A stretch of DNA of 64,000 nt, taken from contig CM066732.1 in NCBI GenBank assembly GCA_033961575.1, positions 50,497,001 through 50,561,000 of the forward strand, written 5' to 3'. The notes below the pieces were generated by a model. The model did not search any database and was not told the origin of the DNA. It saw only the letters and a program-made list of their open reading frames with translations. Position numbers and translations under genes: made by a program. Each line of letters opens with the position of its first letter. The first letter of the stretch is position 1. This document shows positions 32,698 to 42,315 of this stretch, piece after piece. This stretch comes from Aselliscus stoliczkanus (taxonomy: Eukaryota > Chordata > Mammalia > Chiroptera > Hipposideridae).

Positions 32698-34188
32698 AAA
32701 CTTAAATGTGGCTGCTGTTACTGTTTTTCAGGTCATGGAGAATGCCATTGGCATCACACAGAAGACGCAGGATTCTAATGAGATCATCCAAATTTGGGAT
32801 CTCAGTGGATTTGCCATCTGCTACGCACAGCTTTAAGTAGACAGGGCTGCCATGGAGGGCGGAAAGGAAGGTTCAGGGCCATGGGACCATCTGTACAAAT
32901 GTCCAAGGGGGCTCTGTACCCAGGTCTGGTGACAGCCTTGAAAATGAGGTGACCTTAGAGAAAGCGAAGGAACTCAGCTCCCTCCTGTCAGTAACTTTTG
33001 GGAGTCTCGAGAAAATGATTACACGCAGGTGGGCCCCACCCACAAAGGCTGGGCTTCACAAATGAACGCTCAAGGCTACTGGGAGGGAGCCTGGATGGTG
33101 GCCGTGGGTCTGCTGTGCCCACCAACTTGTGAAACCCCCGGAATCCACTGCCCCAGTCAGCCCCTCTCCCCAGGCGGCTGAGGGCCAGGCAGACCTTCAC
33201 CACTAAACTGGCGAGTGAGATCTGAGCCTTTATGTGCCCCCACCTTTTTTCCTTCCTCCCTGGAAGAGGATTTTGTTGCCAGCACCATATGCCGAAAAGG
33301 CCCAAGCACAATCCTATTACCATTGCAGGAGGCATTAAATAATTATATTCATTTACCTAAATATGGAAAAAAAATCTTTACAAATCAGGGACGCTTGGCA
33401 GATTTTCCAGCTGCACGTTTTTCTCTTGGCACGGCGGACTGTCCTGTTGGGTTCCTGTTGCTACTTGAAGTGTTCCCTTTAATTGTGGGGCACATGGCTT
33501 CCCTTGTTCTGTTTAATTTTCTCAAAGCTGGTTCCATATTCTGGCTACAAACATATTATAGGAAAAAAATGCCCACAAAAGTATGGATTGTGCTGAAGTG
33601 TACCCTAAGGGAGAGTGCATAAAAATAGTAATTTTTTGTACATGAAACCTTCCACAGGGCGGTCTTTCACTAGACTGCTTTACAGAAAAAGGCTGAAGGG
33701 ATGGAAAGGGGAGGAAAGGGAGAGAGAAGGAGAGGGGTGAAAGTGGGAAAGAAAACAAGGGCTGTGCAGCGGAGGCAGAGAAGGCCCACCCAGTGCTGTG
33801 CGTGGGCAGCGACCTGCATATGTCTTTGGTGGGCTGTCGGGAAATGCCTCATCTCTGCCCTGTATTTTCACTGTCAGCACTCACTGTGTCTAAATCATGT
33901 CCCTCCACGGACTGCTGTGAAATCCAGAATCGAGGTGAGGCTGATACACACACAGCCCTGCTAGCGGAGGGCTAGCACATCAGGAAGCTACTAGCACCCT
34001 AAGACGTGAAGGGGCAGGAAGAGGAAGCACCAGCATCCCAGAGCCCAGAGCCCAGAGGACACAGCATCGGACAGGAGCTGGGGCTGTTATGAAGGCTTCA
34101 GTAGAGAAACGGGAACATACACACTTCCCACCCTGGGACGATAAATACCCCAGCCCCTCGCTTCTTCCCCCCTCCCTCTGCTGCCAGT
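32698..34188. other. unassigned sequence with purine tract
   Basis: No gene. 33298-33660 is a non-repetitive AT-rich block with 'ggcattaaataattatattcatttacc' (33331). 33699-33757 is an almost pure purine tract. Open frames 32988-33335 (minus) and 33215-33622 (plus) are featureless. Confidence 0.3.
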
Positions 34189-34193
34189 ACCTC

Positions 34194-34639
34194 TGTCATG
34201 AGTTGAATTGTGTCCCCACCCCCAAAAAAGATATGTTGAAGTCCTAACCCCCTGTACCTCAGAATGTGACCCTATTATTGCAGATATAATTAGTTCAGAG
34301 AAAAGTCATACTGGAGTAGGATGGGTCCTTAATCCAATATGACTGGTGTCCTTATAAATGGAGAGAAGACAGACAGACAGACACAGGGAGGAGGTGCCCA
34401 TGTGATGATGGAGGCAGAGGTTACCGTGATGCAACTCCAAGCCAGGGATTGCTGGCAGACACTGGGAGCTGGAAGAGGCAAGGATGGAGCCTTCCCTACA
34501 GGCCTCAGACGGAGCAGGCCCCTAATGACAGCTTGAGCTTGGACTTCCAGCCTCTAGAACGGCAAGAACATAAATTTCTCTTGCTTTAAGCCCCTCCATT
34601 TGTGGTACTGTGTTACAGCAGCCTTAGGAAACTAATACA
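34194..34639 (+). mobile_element. MLT1-type solo LTR (ERVL-MaLR)
   Basis: A nearly complete 446-bp LTR from tg (34194) to ca (34639), flanked by acctc and gcctc (4 of 5 matching, the expected 5-bp duplication). Phrases in order: 'gagttgaattgtgtcccca', 'agatatgttgaagtcctaaccccctgtacctcagaatgtgaccctatt', 'catactggagtaggatgggtccttaatccaatatgactggtgtccttataa', 'gatgcaactccaagcc', 'cttccagcctctagaac', 'tttaagcccctccatttgtggtactgtgttacagcagcc', 'aggaaactaatac'. No internal viral genes are adjacent, so it is a recombination-derived solo LTR. Confidence 0.93.
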
Positions 34640-35194
34640 GCCTCCCATTGGCCAAACCCAGCTGGACACCAGTGGAGGGTGGAACAAAATAGAGGATGGA
34701 TCTGGATGAATAAATGAAGAGTAGCTAGTATCCAGGGCTATCTAAATAGATGGATAGAAAGATACTAGGTTAAAAGCAAAAAAACAGAAAAAATTCTCAT
34801 TTGTCAAACCTGGCAACTAACCAGCTGGTGGCTCCCTCCTCCAGCTGCGGGAAAGAAAGCTGTCTGCAGTAGGCGAGCCTGAGGCCAGCATTCACAGGCG
34901 GAGGACATACCTGACAAGAGACCTGATGATGGCATTGAAGCCCTTAATCCAACTTGACCTGAAGCCTCTCTCCTCTTTGACTTGAGTGACTGTTTCCAAA
35001 GACCTAAATACCAGAAAATGGTATACATTGTATTTAATTTCATGGCTCTGATAAATGCAGGCATCCACATCAAGTCCTCCTAGCTAATTTTGATATCTTT
35101 TCTGAGGGAAAGAAAGTTGACATGTTCCAAACAGGAGATCTGTTAGGACCCAATTAGTATGAAAGGAAGCTTTTTATACACCAGATATCTAGTT
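34640..35194. other. unassigned sequence
   Basis: No gene or confident repeat. Confidence 0.3.
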
Positions 35195-35330
35195 TTTTGT
35201 GACTTTTTCCATGAAAAGTCAGAAATAACGTAGGTGCCCAACTGAAGGGGATTAATAAAATAAATTTTCTATATCTGTTCAATGAAATTCTATTCAGGCA
35301 AAAATTATGACATGAAATGATGGTTTTCCA
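35195..35330 (+). mobile_element. L1-type LINE fragment
   Basis: 'aactgaaggggattaataaaataaattttctatatctgttcaatgaaattctattcaggcaaaaattatgac' matches the sense L1 consensus zone 'gattaaataaattatggtacatcc...aatggaatactatgcagcc'. Confidence 0.65.
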
Positions 35331-35402
35331 AATGTCCTCTACAGGACCCCAGGGTTTTCCTCAAAAACTCCTTAGAGGCAGAAGGGTGAGAGTAAGCACA
35401 GG

Positions 35403-35634
35403 GAACTGCTGATATCATAATCCTGATTTAACCAGAGCATTTGACTTTGCTCTCATTTTATCTGTTTGGCGTCCAGATAGGATTTCCATTGACTGAGGAG
35501 TGCTAGACGACACCCCAAGAACTGCTGATATCATAATCCTGATTTAACCAGAGCATTTGACTTTGCTCTCATTTTATCTGTTTGGCGTCCAGATAGGATT
35601 TCCATTGACTGAGGAGTGCTAGACGACACCCCAA
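35403..35634 (+). repeat. perfect 116-bp tandem duplication
   Basis: Unit 35403-35518 (starting gaactgctgatatc, ending gacgacaccccaa) is followed immediately by 35519-35634, which I read as identical at every base. The sequence is otherwise unique, so the duplication is very recent, polymorphic, or an assembly artefact. Confidence 0.95.
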
Positions 35635-36151
35635 GTAAGTCCTTTGGGTTGAAAATTACTCACTGTTTACCTTCTGTCCACTTGGGTAGCACTAGGGAAG
35701 GGATAGGGCAGGAGAGTCTGGGTTTGATGAAGAGCAGATCTGAGAATGGTTGTGGCAGGCTGGAGACTCAGAGCTCACCTAAAACTGATACGCGTGGATG
35801 GAGAGGCCAAGCGCAAAGAGGAGGAGACCCTAGACTGGGAGCAGGGAAAGCTGTGGTCTAGGCCTAGGATGTCACCAGCAGGCAATGTGCTTGGGTGGGT
35901 CCCCTCTGGGCTGGGGCCGCCTTGTCCTTATGGAAGGGGCCGCACCTGGATGGTCCCCGAAGCCCTCACGGACACACCGATGTTCTTTCGTGCCATGGAA
36001 AGCCTTAAGGGGTGTCAAAAAGAACTTCCCAAAACGCCCACACTCATCCGGTCTGTATATCCCCCTGACATCAACTCCCTCATGTGTTTGCAGCTCCTTT
36101 CCTAGACATGAACCAGATATGTAAATACAAATAGACAGTGACAGATACAAT
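35635..36151. other. unassigned sequence
   Basis: GC-richer. The plus frames 35616-35861, 35746-36105 and 35885-36124 overlap each other, with no domain. Confidence 0.3.
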
Positions 36152-36325
36152 ATTTGATTTAATCCCCTGAACAATCTTATGAACTAGGTTGCATCATTCC
36201 ATACTCATGTTACAGAGAACGAAATTGAAGGTCAGAGTGGGAAGGCAATTTGCCTAAGGTCACACAGACGGTACACGTTAGAACCAGGATGCACCTTTGG
36301 TCTTAGTGACTATGTATTACAGACC
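36152..36325 (-). repeat. MIR SINE relic
   Basis: 'tttaatcccctgaacaatcttatgaactaggttgcatc', 'gttacagagaacgaaattgaaggtcagagtgggaaggcaatttgcctaaggtcacacagacggtac', 'agaaccaggatgc' are reverse-complement MIR. Confidence 0.85.
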
Positions 36326-36394
36326 CAAAGGTCAACAGAGACAGCTTTTCAGACCTCAAATTGAACAGATTTGAAGATTTAAGTAACTATAGAT

Positions 36395-36573
36395 ATGAAG
36401 TAATATATATGTACATATATTTATATATGTTTATAAAGCATATATAAAGCATAAATATGCATATGATATTTAAATTTTTTAAATTTATAAAATATGTATA
36501 AATTTATATGCTTCATAAATATGTATTTCCATATCATATATAGATATATAATCTCCATATATATCTCCATATC

Positions 36574-36621
<48 letters not shown>

Positions 36622-36660
36622 CTCCATCTATCCATCCATCTATCTCTATCATCTATCTAT
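36395..36660. repeat. AT-rich palindromic tract with (CTAT)n microsatellite
   Basis: TATA-rich sequence with short palindromes (for example the mirrored 'atttaaattttttaaattt' near 36469) leads into about 11 CTAT units at 36575-36620, followed by imperfect ATCT/ATCC units. Confidence 0.93.
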
Positions 36661-36720
36661 AGAGCAGGGTTTTGGTTATTTTCACAGGACAGTAGAACTG
36701 TGGGAGGAGGTAAATTCATG

Positions 36721-36840
36721 GAAATGAGGCTTAGAGAGAGTGTGATGTAACCAAAGTCATGCAATTATCTAGTTCCCATCTAAAACCCAAGATTTTTAAG
36801 TTAAAATTAACCACTCTTAACACTACCACTGTAACTGCAT
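36721..36840 (-). repeat. MIR fragment
   Basis: 'gaaatgaggcttagagagagtgtgatgtaaccaaagtcatgcaattatctag' and 'accactcttaacactaccactgtaactgcat' fit reverse-complement MIR. Confidence 0.6.
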
Positions 36841-36984
36841 GCTGGTCCCTGACATGCACTTGCTGTGTTTTCTGAGGTCTTGGGGGGCGGGGGAGGGAAG
36901 AGGAAGAAAAACCTGTCTCTGAACTTCTGCTCGCCTAATGAACTCATCCGATTTACCAGATGTACAAAAGTGAAACAAATCTGA

Positions 36985-37395
36985 CGCACGATCAGTTAAT
37001 CCTTCATCTTTCTTGGCGGCTGCTGGTGAAACAGCGGGAGGAGCGTCCCCCAGCCTGCAGCCGTGTTACGGATCACAACGGAAGCATATTGTCGTCAGAT
37101 TAATTTTCCAATGCTCGTACCCCAACCACAAAAATCCTGAGAGAACGAGTGTCAAATACACTTAATAATTGCATAATTATGACATCTGTTACTCTCCAGC
37201 ACCTCTTAGTGGAAAATTAACTGAAGAAATAGCAGGTTCAAAGACGTGTTAACACTCTGATAGCAGATTTAATTGAAATATGACGGGGGAGGATAATGGA
37301 GATTAAATTAAGCTCTCAGATAATCATCTGACACAAAGATAATTGAGCCAGCCTCTGCCACGTTGATGAATGCTTCAGAGATGCTGTGTGGGGTG
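36985..37395. promoter_or_regulatory. candidate conserved non-coding element (homeodomain-site rich)
   Basis: Unique sequence in an otherwise repeat-dense zone, with many ATTA/TAAT cores: 'gattaattttcc' (37099), 'cttaataattgcataattatgac' (37161), 'gaaaattaactg' (37213), 'gatttaattgaaatatgac' (37267), 'ggagattaaattaagc' (37299), 'gataattgagcc' (37339). It resembles the sequence texture of vertebrate developmental enhancers. The target gene cannot be told from the window. Confidence 0.35.
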
Positions 37396-38330
37396 GCGTT
37401 TCGAGTATCTTATCCTTCAGGCAAAATGGAATTCTTCTCCCCCTCCCTTTCTTCTCTCTCTCTTTTCATTCAACATTTGTATCCTCCAAATCGATAATGT
37501 GAACAGCAGCATAATTGGAAATAAAAGATGATCTGAAATCCACAGGAAATTAGGTTGAGGTGTGCGGAGGAAATCCAGTTGGATCCTAGACACAGGGTGA
37601 GTTTTGAGCCCGCCATAGAGGGCATGCCCCCACCTTGCAGCCTCCCTGGAGTGTTTTTCCACTGCCTCCGTCCTCAGTGGGGGGGACTCTCCATGCGGGA
37701 GATGGGGGGGGGCATAAAGACAACAGGAGTGGAGGGGGCAGCAACCACTGTGCTTTTCTCTTTCCCAGGAGACATCTCGATGCTCTGTAGGCAAGCTCGA
37801 GGCAGTGTGTGGTGAGGAACTCGTGCCCAGTGCCAGGGGCATGACAGAAATCCTGGAAGGCAGCAAACTCCTGGTGGCTATTAGTGAGTGTCCTCACGTC
37901 CCGCGTGCGGTGGTGGGCCATGATGGCATGTGGTGAGCAGTTGACAGCCGGAAGTAGGAAACACTCCTCTGTTTACTGTCATTCAAAGGGCTTGTCTTCA
38001 GCAGCCCTAAGCGAGTAGGAATTCCCTGTGTTTCCTGTGCCTCCAGCTCAGGTAACACATCCCTTTCAAAGAGCTGTGACGAGCTGAGTATGGAAAGTAC
38101 ACAGAGAGCGGTCTTCACTCTCTCTCTCACACACACACCACCAGCACCCCACCTACTCAGACTCCAGGTCTGGGATTTCCTACCAATGTGATTTATCTGC
38201 TTTACCAATGTGGAGTCAGGAGAACGGGGTCACATCTCCTGCAAGTGTCTCTTGAAGCAGCTTCATTACATTTCTCTTACTCTTCTCCGCAACACCCCTC
38301 CCATGACCACCTCATGAATTCCCTAGTTCT
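37396..38330. other. unassigned sequence
   Basis: Contains G runs at 37680-37712. Minus-strand frames 37417-37866 (149 codons), 37586-37921 and 37894-38208 overlap. They share no recognisable domain and lack codon-level signs of a gene. Confidence 0.3.
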
Positions 38331-38790
38331 GGCCACACCTTATGCAGTGGCATAACTCAGAGGTACCCCTTGGGCTGGAGGACGCCACTGACACTTGGAA
38401 GTGGATGGCCGAGCAGACAACCAGGGTGAAGCGAGGGCCCTACGCCTGATGTGGGTGAGGCAACCTTCCCCTCAGTGGTGCAGCCAAGGCTGAAGCACAT
38501 GGTGCCCGCCAGGAATGAACTGAGGAGCCTGCTTGAGCCTCTCCCTCCAATTGCTATCACATCCTCTAGTCCAGACCTCCACCTTGGCAGCAGGTCCTTC
38601 AATGGATGGCGGAGCCTGACAATCAGGGCATTCCCTCCAACTTTGGCTGGAGCACCTACACTACGAGTTGGCGTCTTAACCCACCACACCGAGTCCCCAG
38701 GATGCAGTGCACCAGACGGCTGGGGTAAGGTTGGCATCACGGCCTCCGAGGTGGCAAAGCTCCCTTTTCACTACCCAGCCTTCTCTTGAA
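38331..38790. other. segment open on both strands, unassigned
   Basis: A 460-bp GC-balanced block with long open frames on opposite strands: 38357-38740 minus (127 codons) and 38451-38789 plus (112 codons). The composition suggests an old inserted sequence, but I recognise neither protein nor repeat family. Not called as a gene. Confidence 0.25.
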
Positions 38791-39329
38791 CCTCACTGAG
38801 ACTATTTTAGGAGGCTCATTGCTCCTCCCTATTATTAGTCTTGGGCAGGACCTAAGATGCTGGAAGATTACAACAATGTTTGAAACTGGGCAGATCAATG
38901 GGGTTCTCCATGCCCTCCCAGAAGAGATCCCGAAGTCAGCTTTCCCAACTGCTGGGTTTCCACAGTAAGTTTCATCTCATCGGAACTCCAGCTCATCTGT
39001 TTGAACCATCAAAGAGCAAAGTATCTGGTGAGAAAGCGACTTAAAGGATTGTTTTCCTCATCTCCCTGCAGCCAGGTAATAGGGCACCAGGCACCCCTTG
39101 CAAAGAGAAAACTCTTGACCCTTTCCTGACCTCCCTTTTTATCTGCATGATGGGTGTGTGAGGCCCATAAATCAACGGAGCCCACCTCCCTCTGTCTGGT
39201 GCTGTCACTGCCACTGGATCTCTATGCAGAAGAGACGGGCTAGAGGAAGGATTTTAAAAACCTTCATGTGTCCACAGGGGTAACATTTTGTTGCTTCCAC
39301 CCCTCTTTAAAATATCTACAGTTCCCTTG
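38791..39329. other. unassigned sequence
   Basis: No gene or confident repeat. Confidence 0.3.
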
Positions 39330-40190
39330 AGAAGTTGATTATTTTTTTAAATTGTATATCATTTTTTTTCTTCATGAGCAAATTAAAAAATCAATGATAG
39401 GTTTCACTGAGTATGCAGGTCCCTTTTACATATTCCAAATTAATGTTTAATTAAAACGTCAAGACTATAGCTGATGTGGCTGGAGTGGACAGGGCCCCAC
39501 CTCCTCCCTCAGCCCCTCAAAGTAACATTTAAAATATGTCCTATAATTAGGAGCAATTATAAATTTCAATTAAAAAGGAACCCACACAATCCTGAAGATA
39601 TTTTTCTTTGATGTTTCTTGCTTTAATTTATGTGCTTGTTGCACCAAATTGTCTCTGCTTCCTCAGAAAAGGCTCCCAAAATTGCAGGGAGAAAAGTAGA
39701 GCAAGTCAGAGAAAAAGAAGTTAAGTTTGTTCAAAAGGGTTATTGCATCTATAACTTCTGGAGTTGCTGTTCATTGATTAGAGAATTAACCTCATCCTTT
39801 GTCCTTCTCAGACTGGGATTTTTAATTAGGATGTCATTATTACACAGATATCCTGAATGCCAAATTGATTTTCGAGACCTTTTGAAATAATAGCACCACT
39901 TCTGCAAAATGAAAATCATAATAGATTATTGACTGCCACAGGAGTTTTGATCCAAGGGCACCGCCCCACTGTCAGCATTTCCAATATTTTTAGTTTCATG
40001 CAAAGAGACGCTCATAATTAGGCTTATATTAAAAGTTGGTGCGTATCGACTCTGTGTTATTCATGCAGATGGCATCACATTGATTACCCTTGAATTATAA
40101 CGGCAGCAACACTGCTTGTTGCTGAATTGTTTACGTACCATTAGCCTTTGTCTTTCGTTTTTGTTTAATTTGAAAAGCGTTCAGAGTCAT
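39330..40190. promoter_or_regulatory. candidate conserved non-coding region (AT-rich, motif dense)
   Basis: About 860 bp without any repeat I recognise and with repeated homeodomain/POU-type motifs: 'ccaaattaatgtttaattaaaac' (39436), 'cctataattaggagcaattataaatttcaattaaaaag' (39540), 'tttttaattaggatgtcattatt' (39818), 'gctcataattaggc' (40011), 'cacattgattacc' (40076), 'tgaattgtttacgtacc' (40122, forkhead-like). The ORF 39630-39890 inside it has no domain. Bounded on the right by the hAT-like insertion. Confidence 0.35.
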
Positions 40191-40218
40191 ACCAGGGAGC
40201 ATACCTGAGACACAAGAT

Positions 40219-40912
40219 CAGAGGTTCACCAACCTTCTCGAGTCACAGCGAGCACCCTTCGTGTCTCAGTCGTTTTTTCAGGGTGCTCCCTGTTCAAAAG
40301 AAACACCTACCAGTTCAGTTTATTAAGTAGTCAGGTGCAAGCGATGTAAATATTTATGTCCTGACAACTTAGTAGGCATAAAAAGCACACATACATTGAA
40401 AGAAAAAACATTGTGTTTATTTGATTCTCTAATACCTAGAATTATTTTCTCATAGGACGTCTGTGCAGGCGCGGGATCTGCGCAGCTTCTCCAGCCCTCC
40501 GGCCGCACCCCAAGCTCACCAGCCCAGAGCTCCTTTGCCGGGAAGAGGAGTTCTAAGACAGCCGGCAGTAAATTAGTGAGGACTCTCTTTGCTCAGCTCG
40601 GTGAGGCTAAGAGGGGGATCAGATTGGATCCCGCCATTCTCGTTTCCTGTCTCACGTTGATTTTCATACGGTTCTTGCTTTTTAACACAGCAACCACCGA
40701 AAACTGAGTTTCACAAAAATACGATGTCATTGAAAGAAATGTAGCAGAAATGTAGATCTAATGTTTAAACAGTGAACGATGTCAAGCTAGTAGTTTGCAC
40801 AGCGTCTGACACGTTACTGTGTTTTCCTCAAAAATGTAAAATGTCAGGCAGCCCCCCTGTAAATTCACGATGGAGCCCTTGGGTGCCCCAGCACACAGTT
40901 TGGGAACCATGA
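40219..40912. mobile_element. complete non-autonomous hAT-like DNA transposon
   Basis: A 694-bp element with terminal inverted repeats: left 'cagaggttcaccaacc' and right (reverse complement) 'tcatggttcccaaac', both close to the hAT-Charlie end cagtggttcccaaac. Further matching sequence follows inside the ends (agcaccc on the left, gggtgc inverted on the right). The flanking 8-bp sequences cacaagat (40211-40218) and cactagat (40913-40920) match at 7 of 8, the hAT target-duplication length. A CpG-rich patch lies at 40459-40550. No transposase frame, so it was mobilised in trans. Family not recognised. Confidence 0.82.
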
Positions 40913-40920
40913 CACTAGAT

Positions 40921-41022
40921 TTAAGTTTCTTAATGTTATGGGATATATTTTGTTTATTGTTATATTCTCAGTGCCTAGCATAGTAACTAAGATACTCAAT
41001 AAACAGTGTTTAAAGATGGTGC
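40921..41022 (+). repeat. L2 LINE 3' end relic
   Basis: 'tttgtttattgttatattctcagtgcctagcatagtaactaagatactcaataaacagtgtttaa' is the L2 tail. Confidence 0.75.
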
Positions 41023-41484
41023 TTTTTGTTAGCACTTTTCTTGTTTACATCATTGTAATGCGAAGTATGACAGTTTGGTAGCATGTACCCAATGCACACA
41101 CCCAGTCACTGTGAGGATGTGTTCTTCGCACATACTCAGAGGGCTTAAGTAGAAGAAATTGATGAAAAGTTGTGTCTATTTGAGACATTTTGCAGAAACT
41201 TCTCTGTGAAGAAAGCACTTTTCTCTGAGGCCTCTAGAAGTTCTCTACACCTAGGAAAATATCTAATGAGCCCCAATCAGCTAACTGCTCACTCCCGAAG
41301 GCACTGGAAACACTCAGAGAAGTGAGTGCTTGGACCAAAGAATTCCTTGGACCATCTGAGCTTCTCCCACTGTGGATGGAGGCGCTATGACCAGAAACAC
41401 AGGCCTTCTCCCTGGGCCTTGGGGCTCCCTCTGAGTATGGGAGCCTTTGCCAGTGGGTCCCATGGATGCCACATGCCACACAGT
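41023..41484. other. unassigned sequence
   Basis: No gene or confident repeat. Opposed frames 41234-41506 and 41326-41601 are featureless. Confidence 0.3.
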
Positions 41485-41890
41485 GCAGCCCTAGCTGAGC
41501 AAGCACGCTCAGTAATGTGTCTGTACAGCGGAATACACTCAGTCTTCAGAAGGAATGAGATCCTGGGGCGACATAGACAGACCTTGAGAACGTCACGCTA
41601 GCTGGAAGGTGTCTGACGCGAGAGGCCACATATTGGCTGATTCCGCTTATATGCGCTGCTATGATAGGCAAATTCATAGACAGAACGTGGAATCGTGGTT
41701 CCCAGGGCTGAGGGGAGGGGAAAATGGGGAGTTCGTGTTTCATGGGGACAGAGTTTCTGTTTGGGATAGTAAAAATGTTCTGGAAATGGTTAGCGGTGAT
41801 GGTTGTGTAAATTTGTAAATGTACTTACTGCCACTAAATTGTACACTTAAAATGGATAAAACTGTAAATTTTTTGTTATGTATATTTTAA
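41485..41890 (+). mobile_element. L1 LINE 3' end (L1MA/L1MB-type)
   Basis: Sense L1 3'-UTR: 'cagcggaatacactcagtcttcagaaggaatgagatcctgg', 'gacagaccttgagaacgtcacgctagctg', 'gattccgcttatatgc', 'gtggaatcgtggttcccagggctgaggggagggg', 'ggggagttcgtgtttcatggggacagagtttctgtttgggatagt', 'gttctggaaatgg', 'attgtacacttaaaatgg'. It keeps many CpGs, suggesting a younger insertion than most L1s here. Confidence 0.9.
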
Positions 41891-41928
41891 CACACACACA
41901 CACACTCACACACACACACACACACACA
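41890..41928. repeat. (CA)n microsatellite at L1 3' end
   Basis: About 19 CA units with one T interruption, directly at the L1 tail. Confidence 0.95.
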
Positions 41929-42041
41929 AATGCCCAATCTGGAAAATGAGATTTGCTTTAAAAAATGACATCATTAAGTAAAGGTTAGAAGCTCAAAAAC
42001 CCCACACCCTGTCTCTTAAGTCATGAAATGCCGGGTCAGGA

Positions 42042-42315
42042 CAGCGGTTCACAGACTTTTTCTGTAAAGGGCCAGATAGTACATATTTTAAGCTTTATAA
42101 CCACACAGTCTCTCTTGTGATTCCTCACCTCTGCCCTTGAATTACAAAAGCAGCTAAGGACAATGAGTAAATGTGTGAGCATGGCTGATTTCTCCAGATC
42201 CTTATGGCCACCGAGCTTGGATTTCATGTGATTTGCACATACCACAAAACATCGTTCTTCTTTAGCAGACAGAGGGCTAGATTTGGCCTCTAAGTTGAAG
42301 CTTGCTAACCCCTAA
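42042..42315. mobile_element. hAT-Charlie-type non-autonomous DNA transposon relic
   Basis: Starts 'cagcggttcacagactttttctgtaaagggccagatagtacatattttaagcttt' and ends '...agggctagatttggcctctaagttgaagcttgctaacccct', matching an abundant mammalian MER-type hAT element with CAGxGGTT ends. Terminal repeats are diverged. No coding. Confidence 0.8.

Noticed and set aside
35403..35634. CRISPR-like or satellite array
   Set aside because: Only two adjacent copies without spacers. A simple tandem duplication.
38357..38740. Retroviral pol fragment
   Set aside because: Only a short 'LHPGD' type motif is suggestive. The rest of the frame shows no integrase pattern. Kept only as a low-interest item to check.
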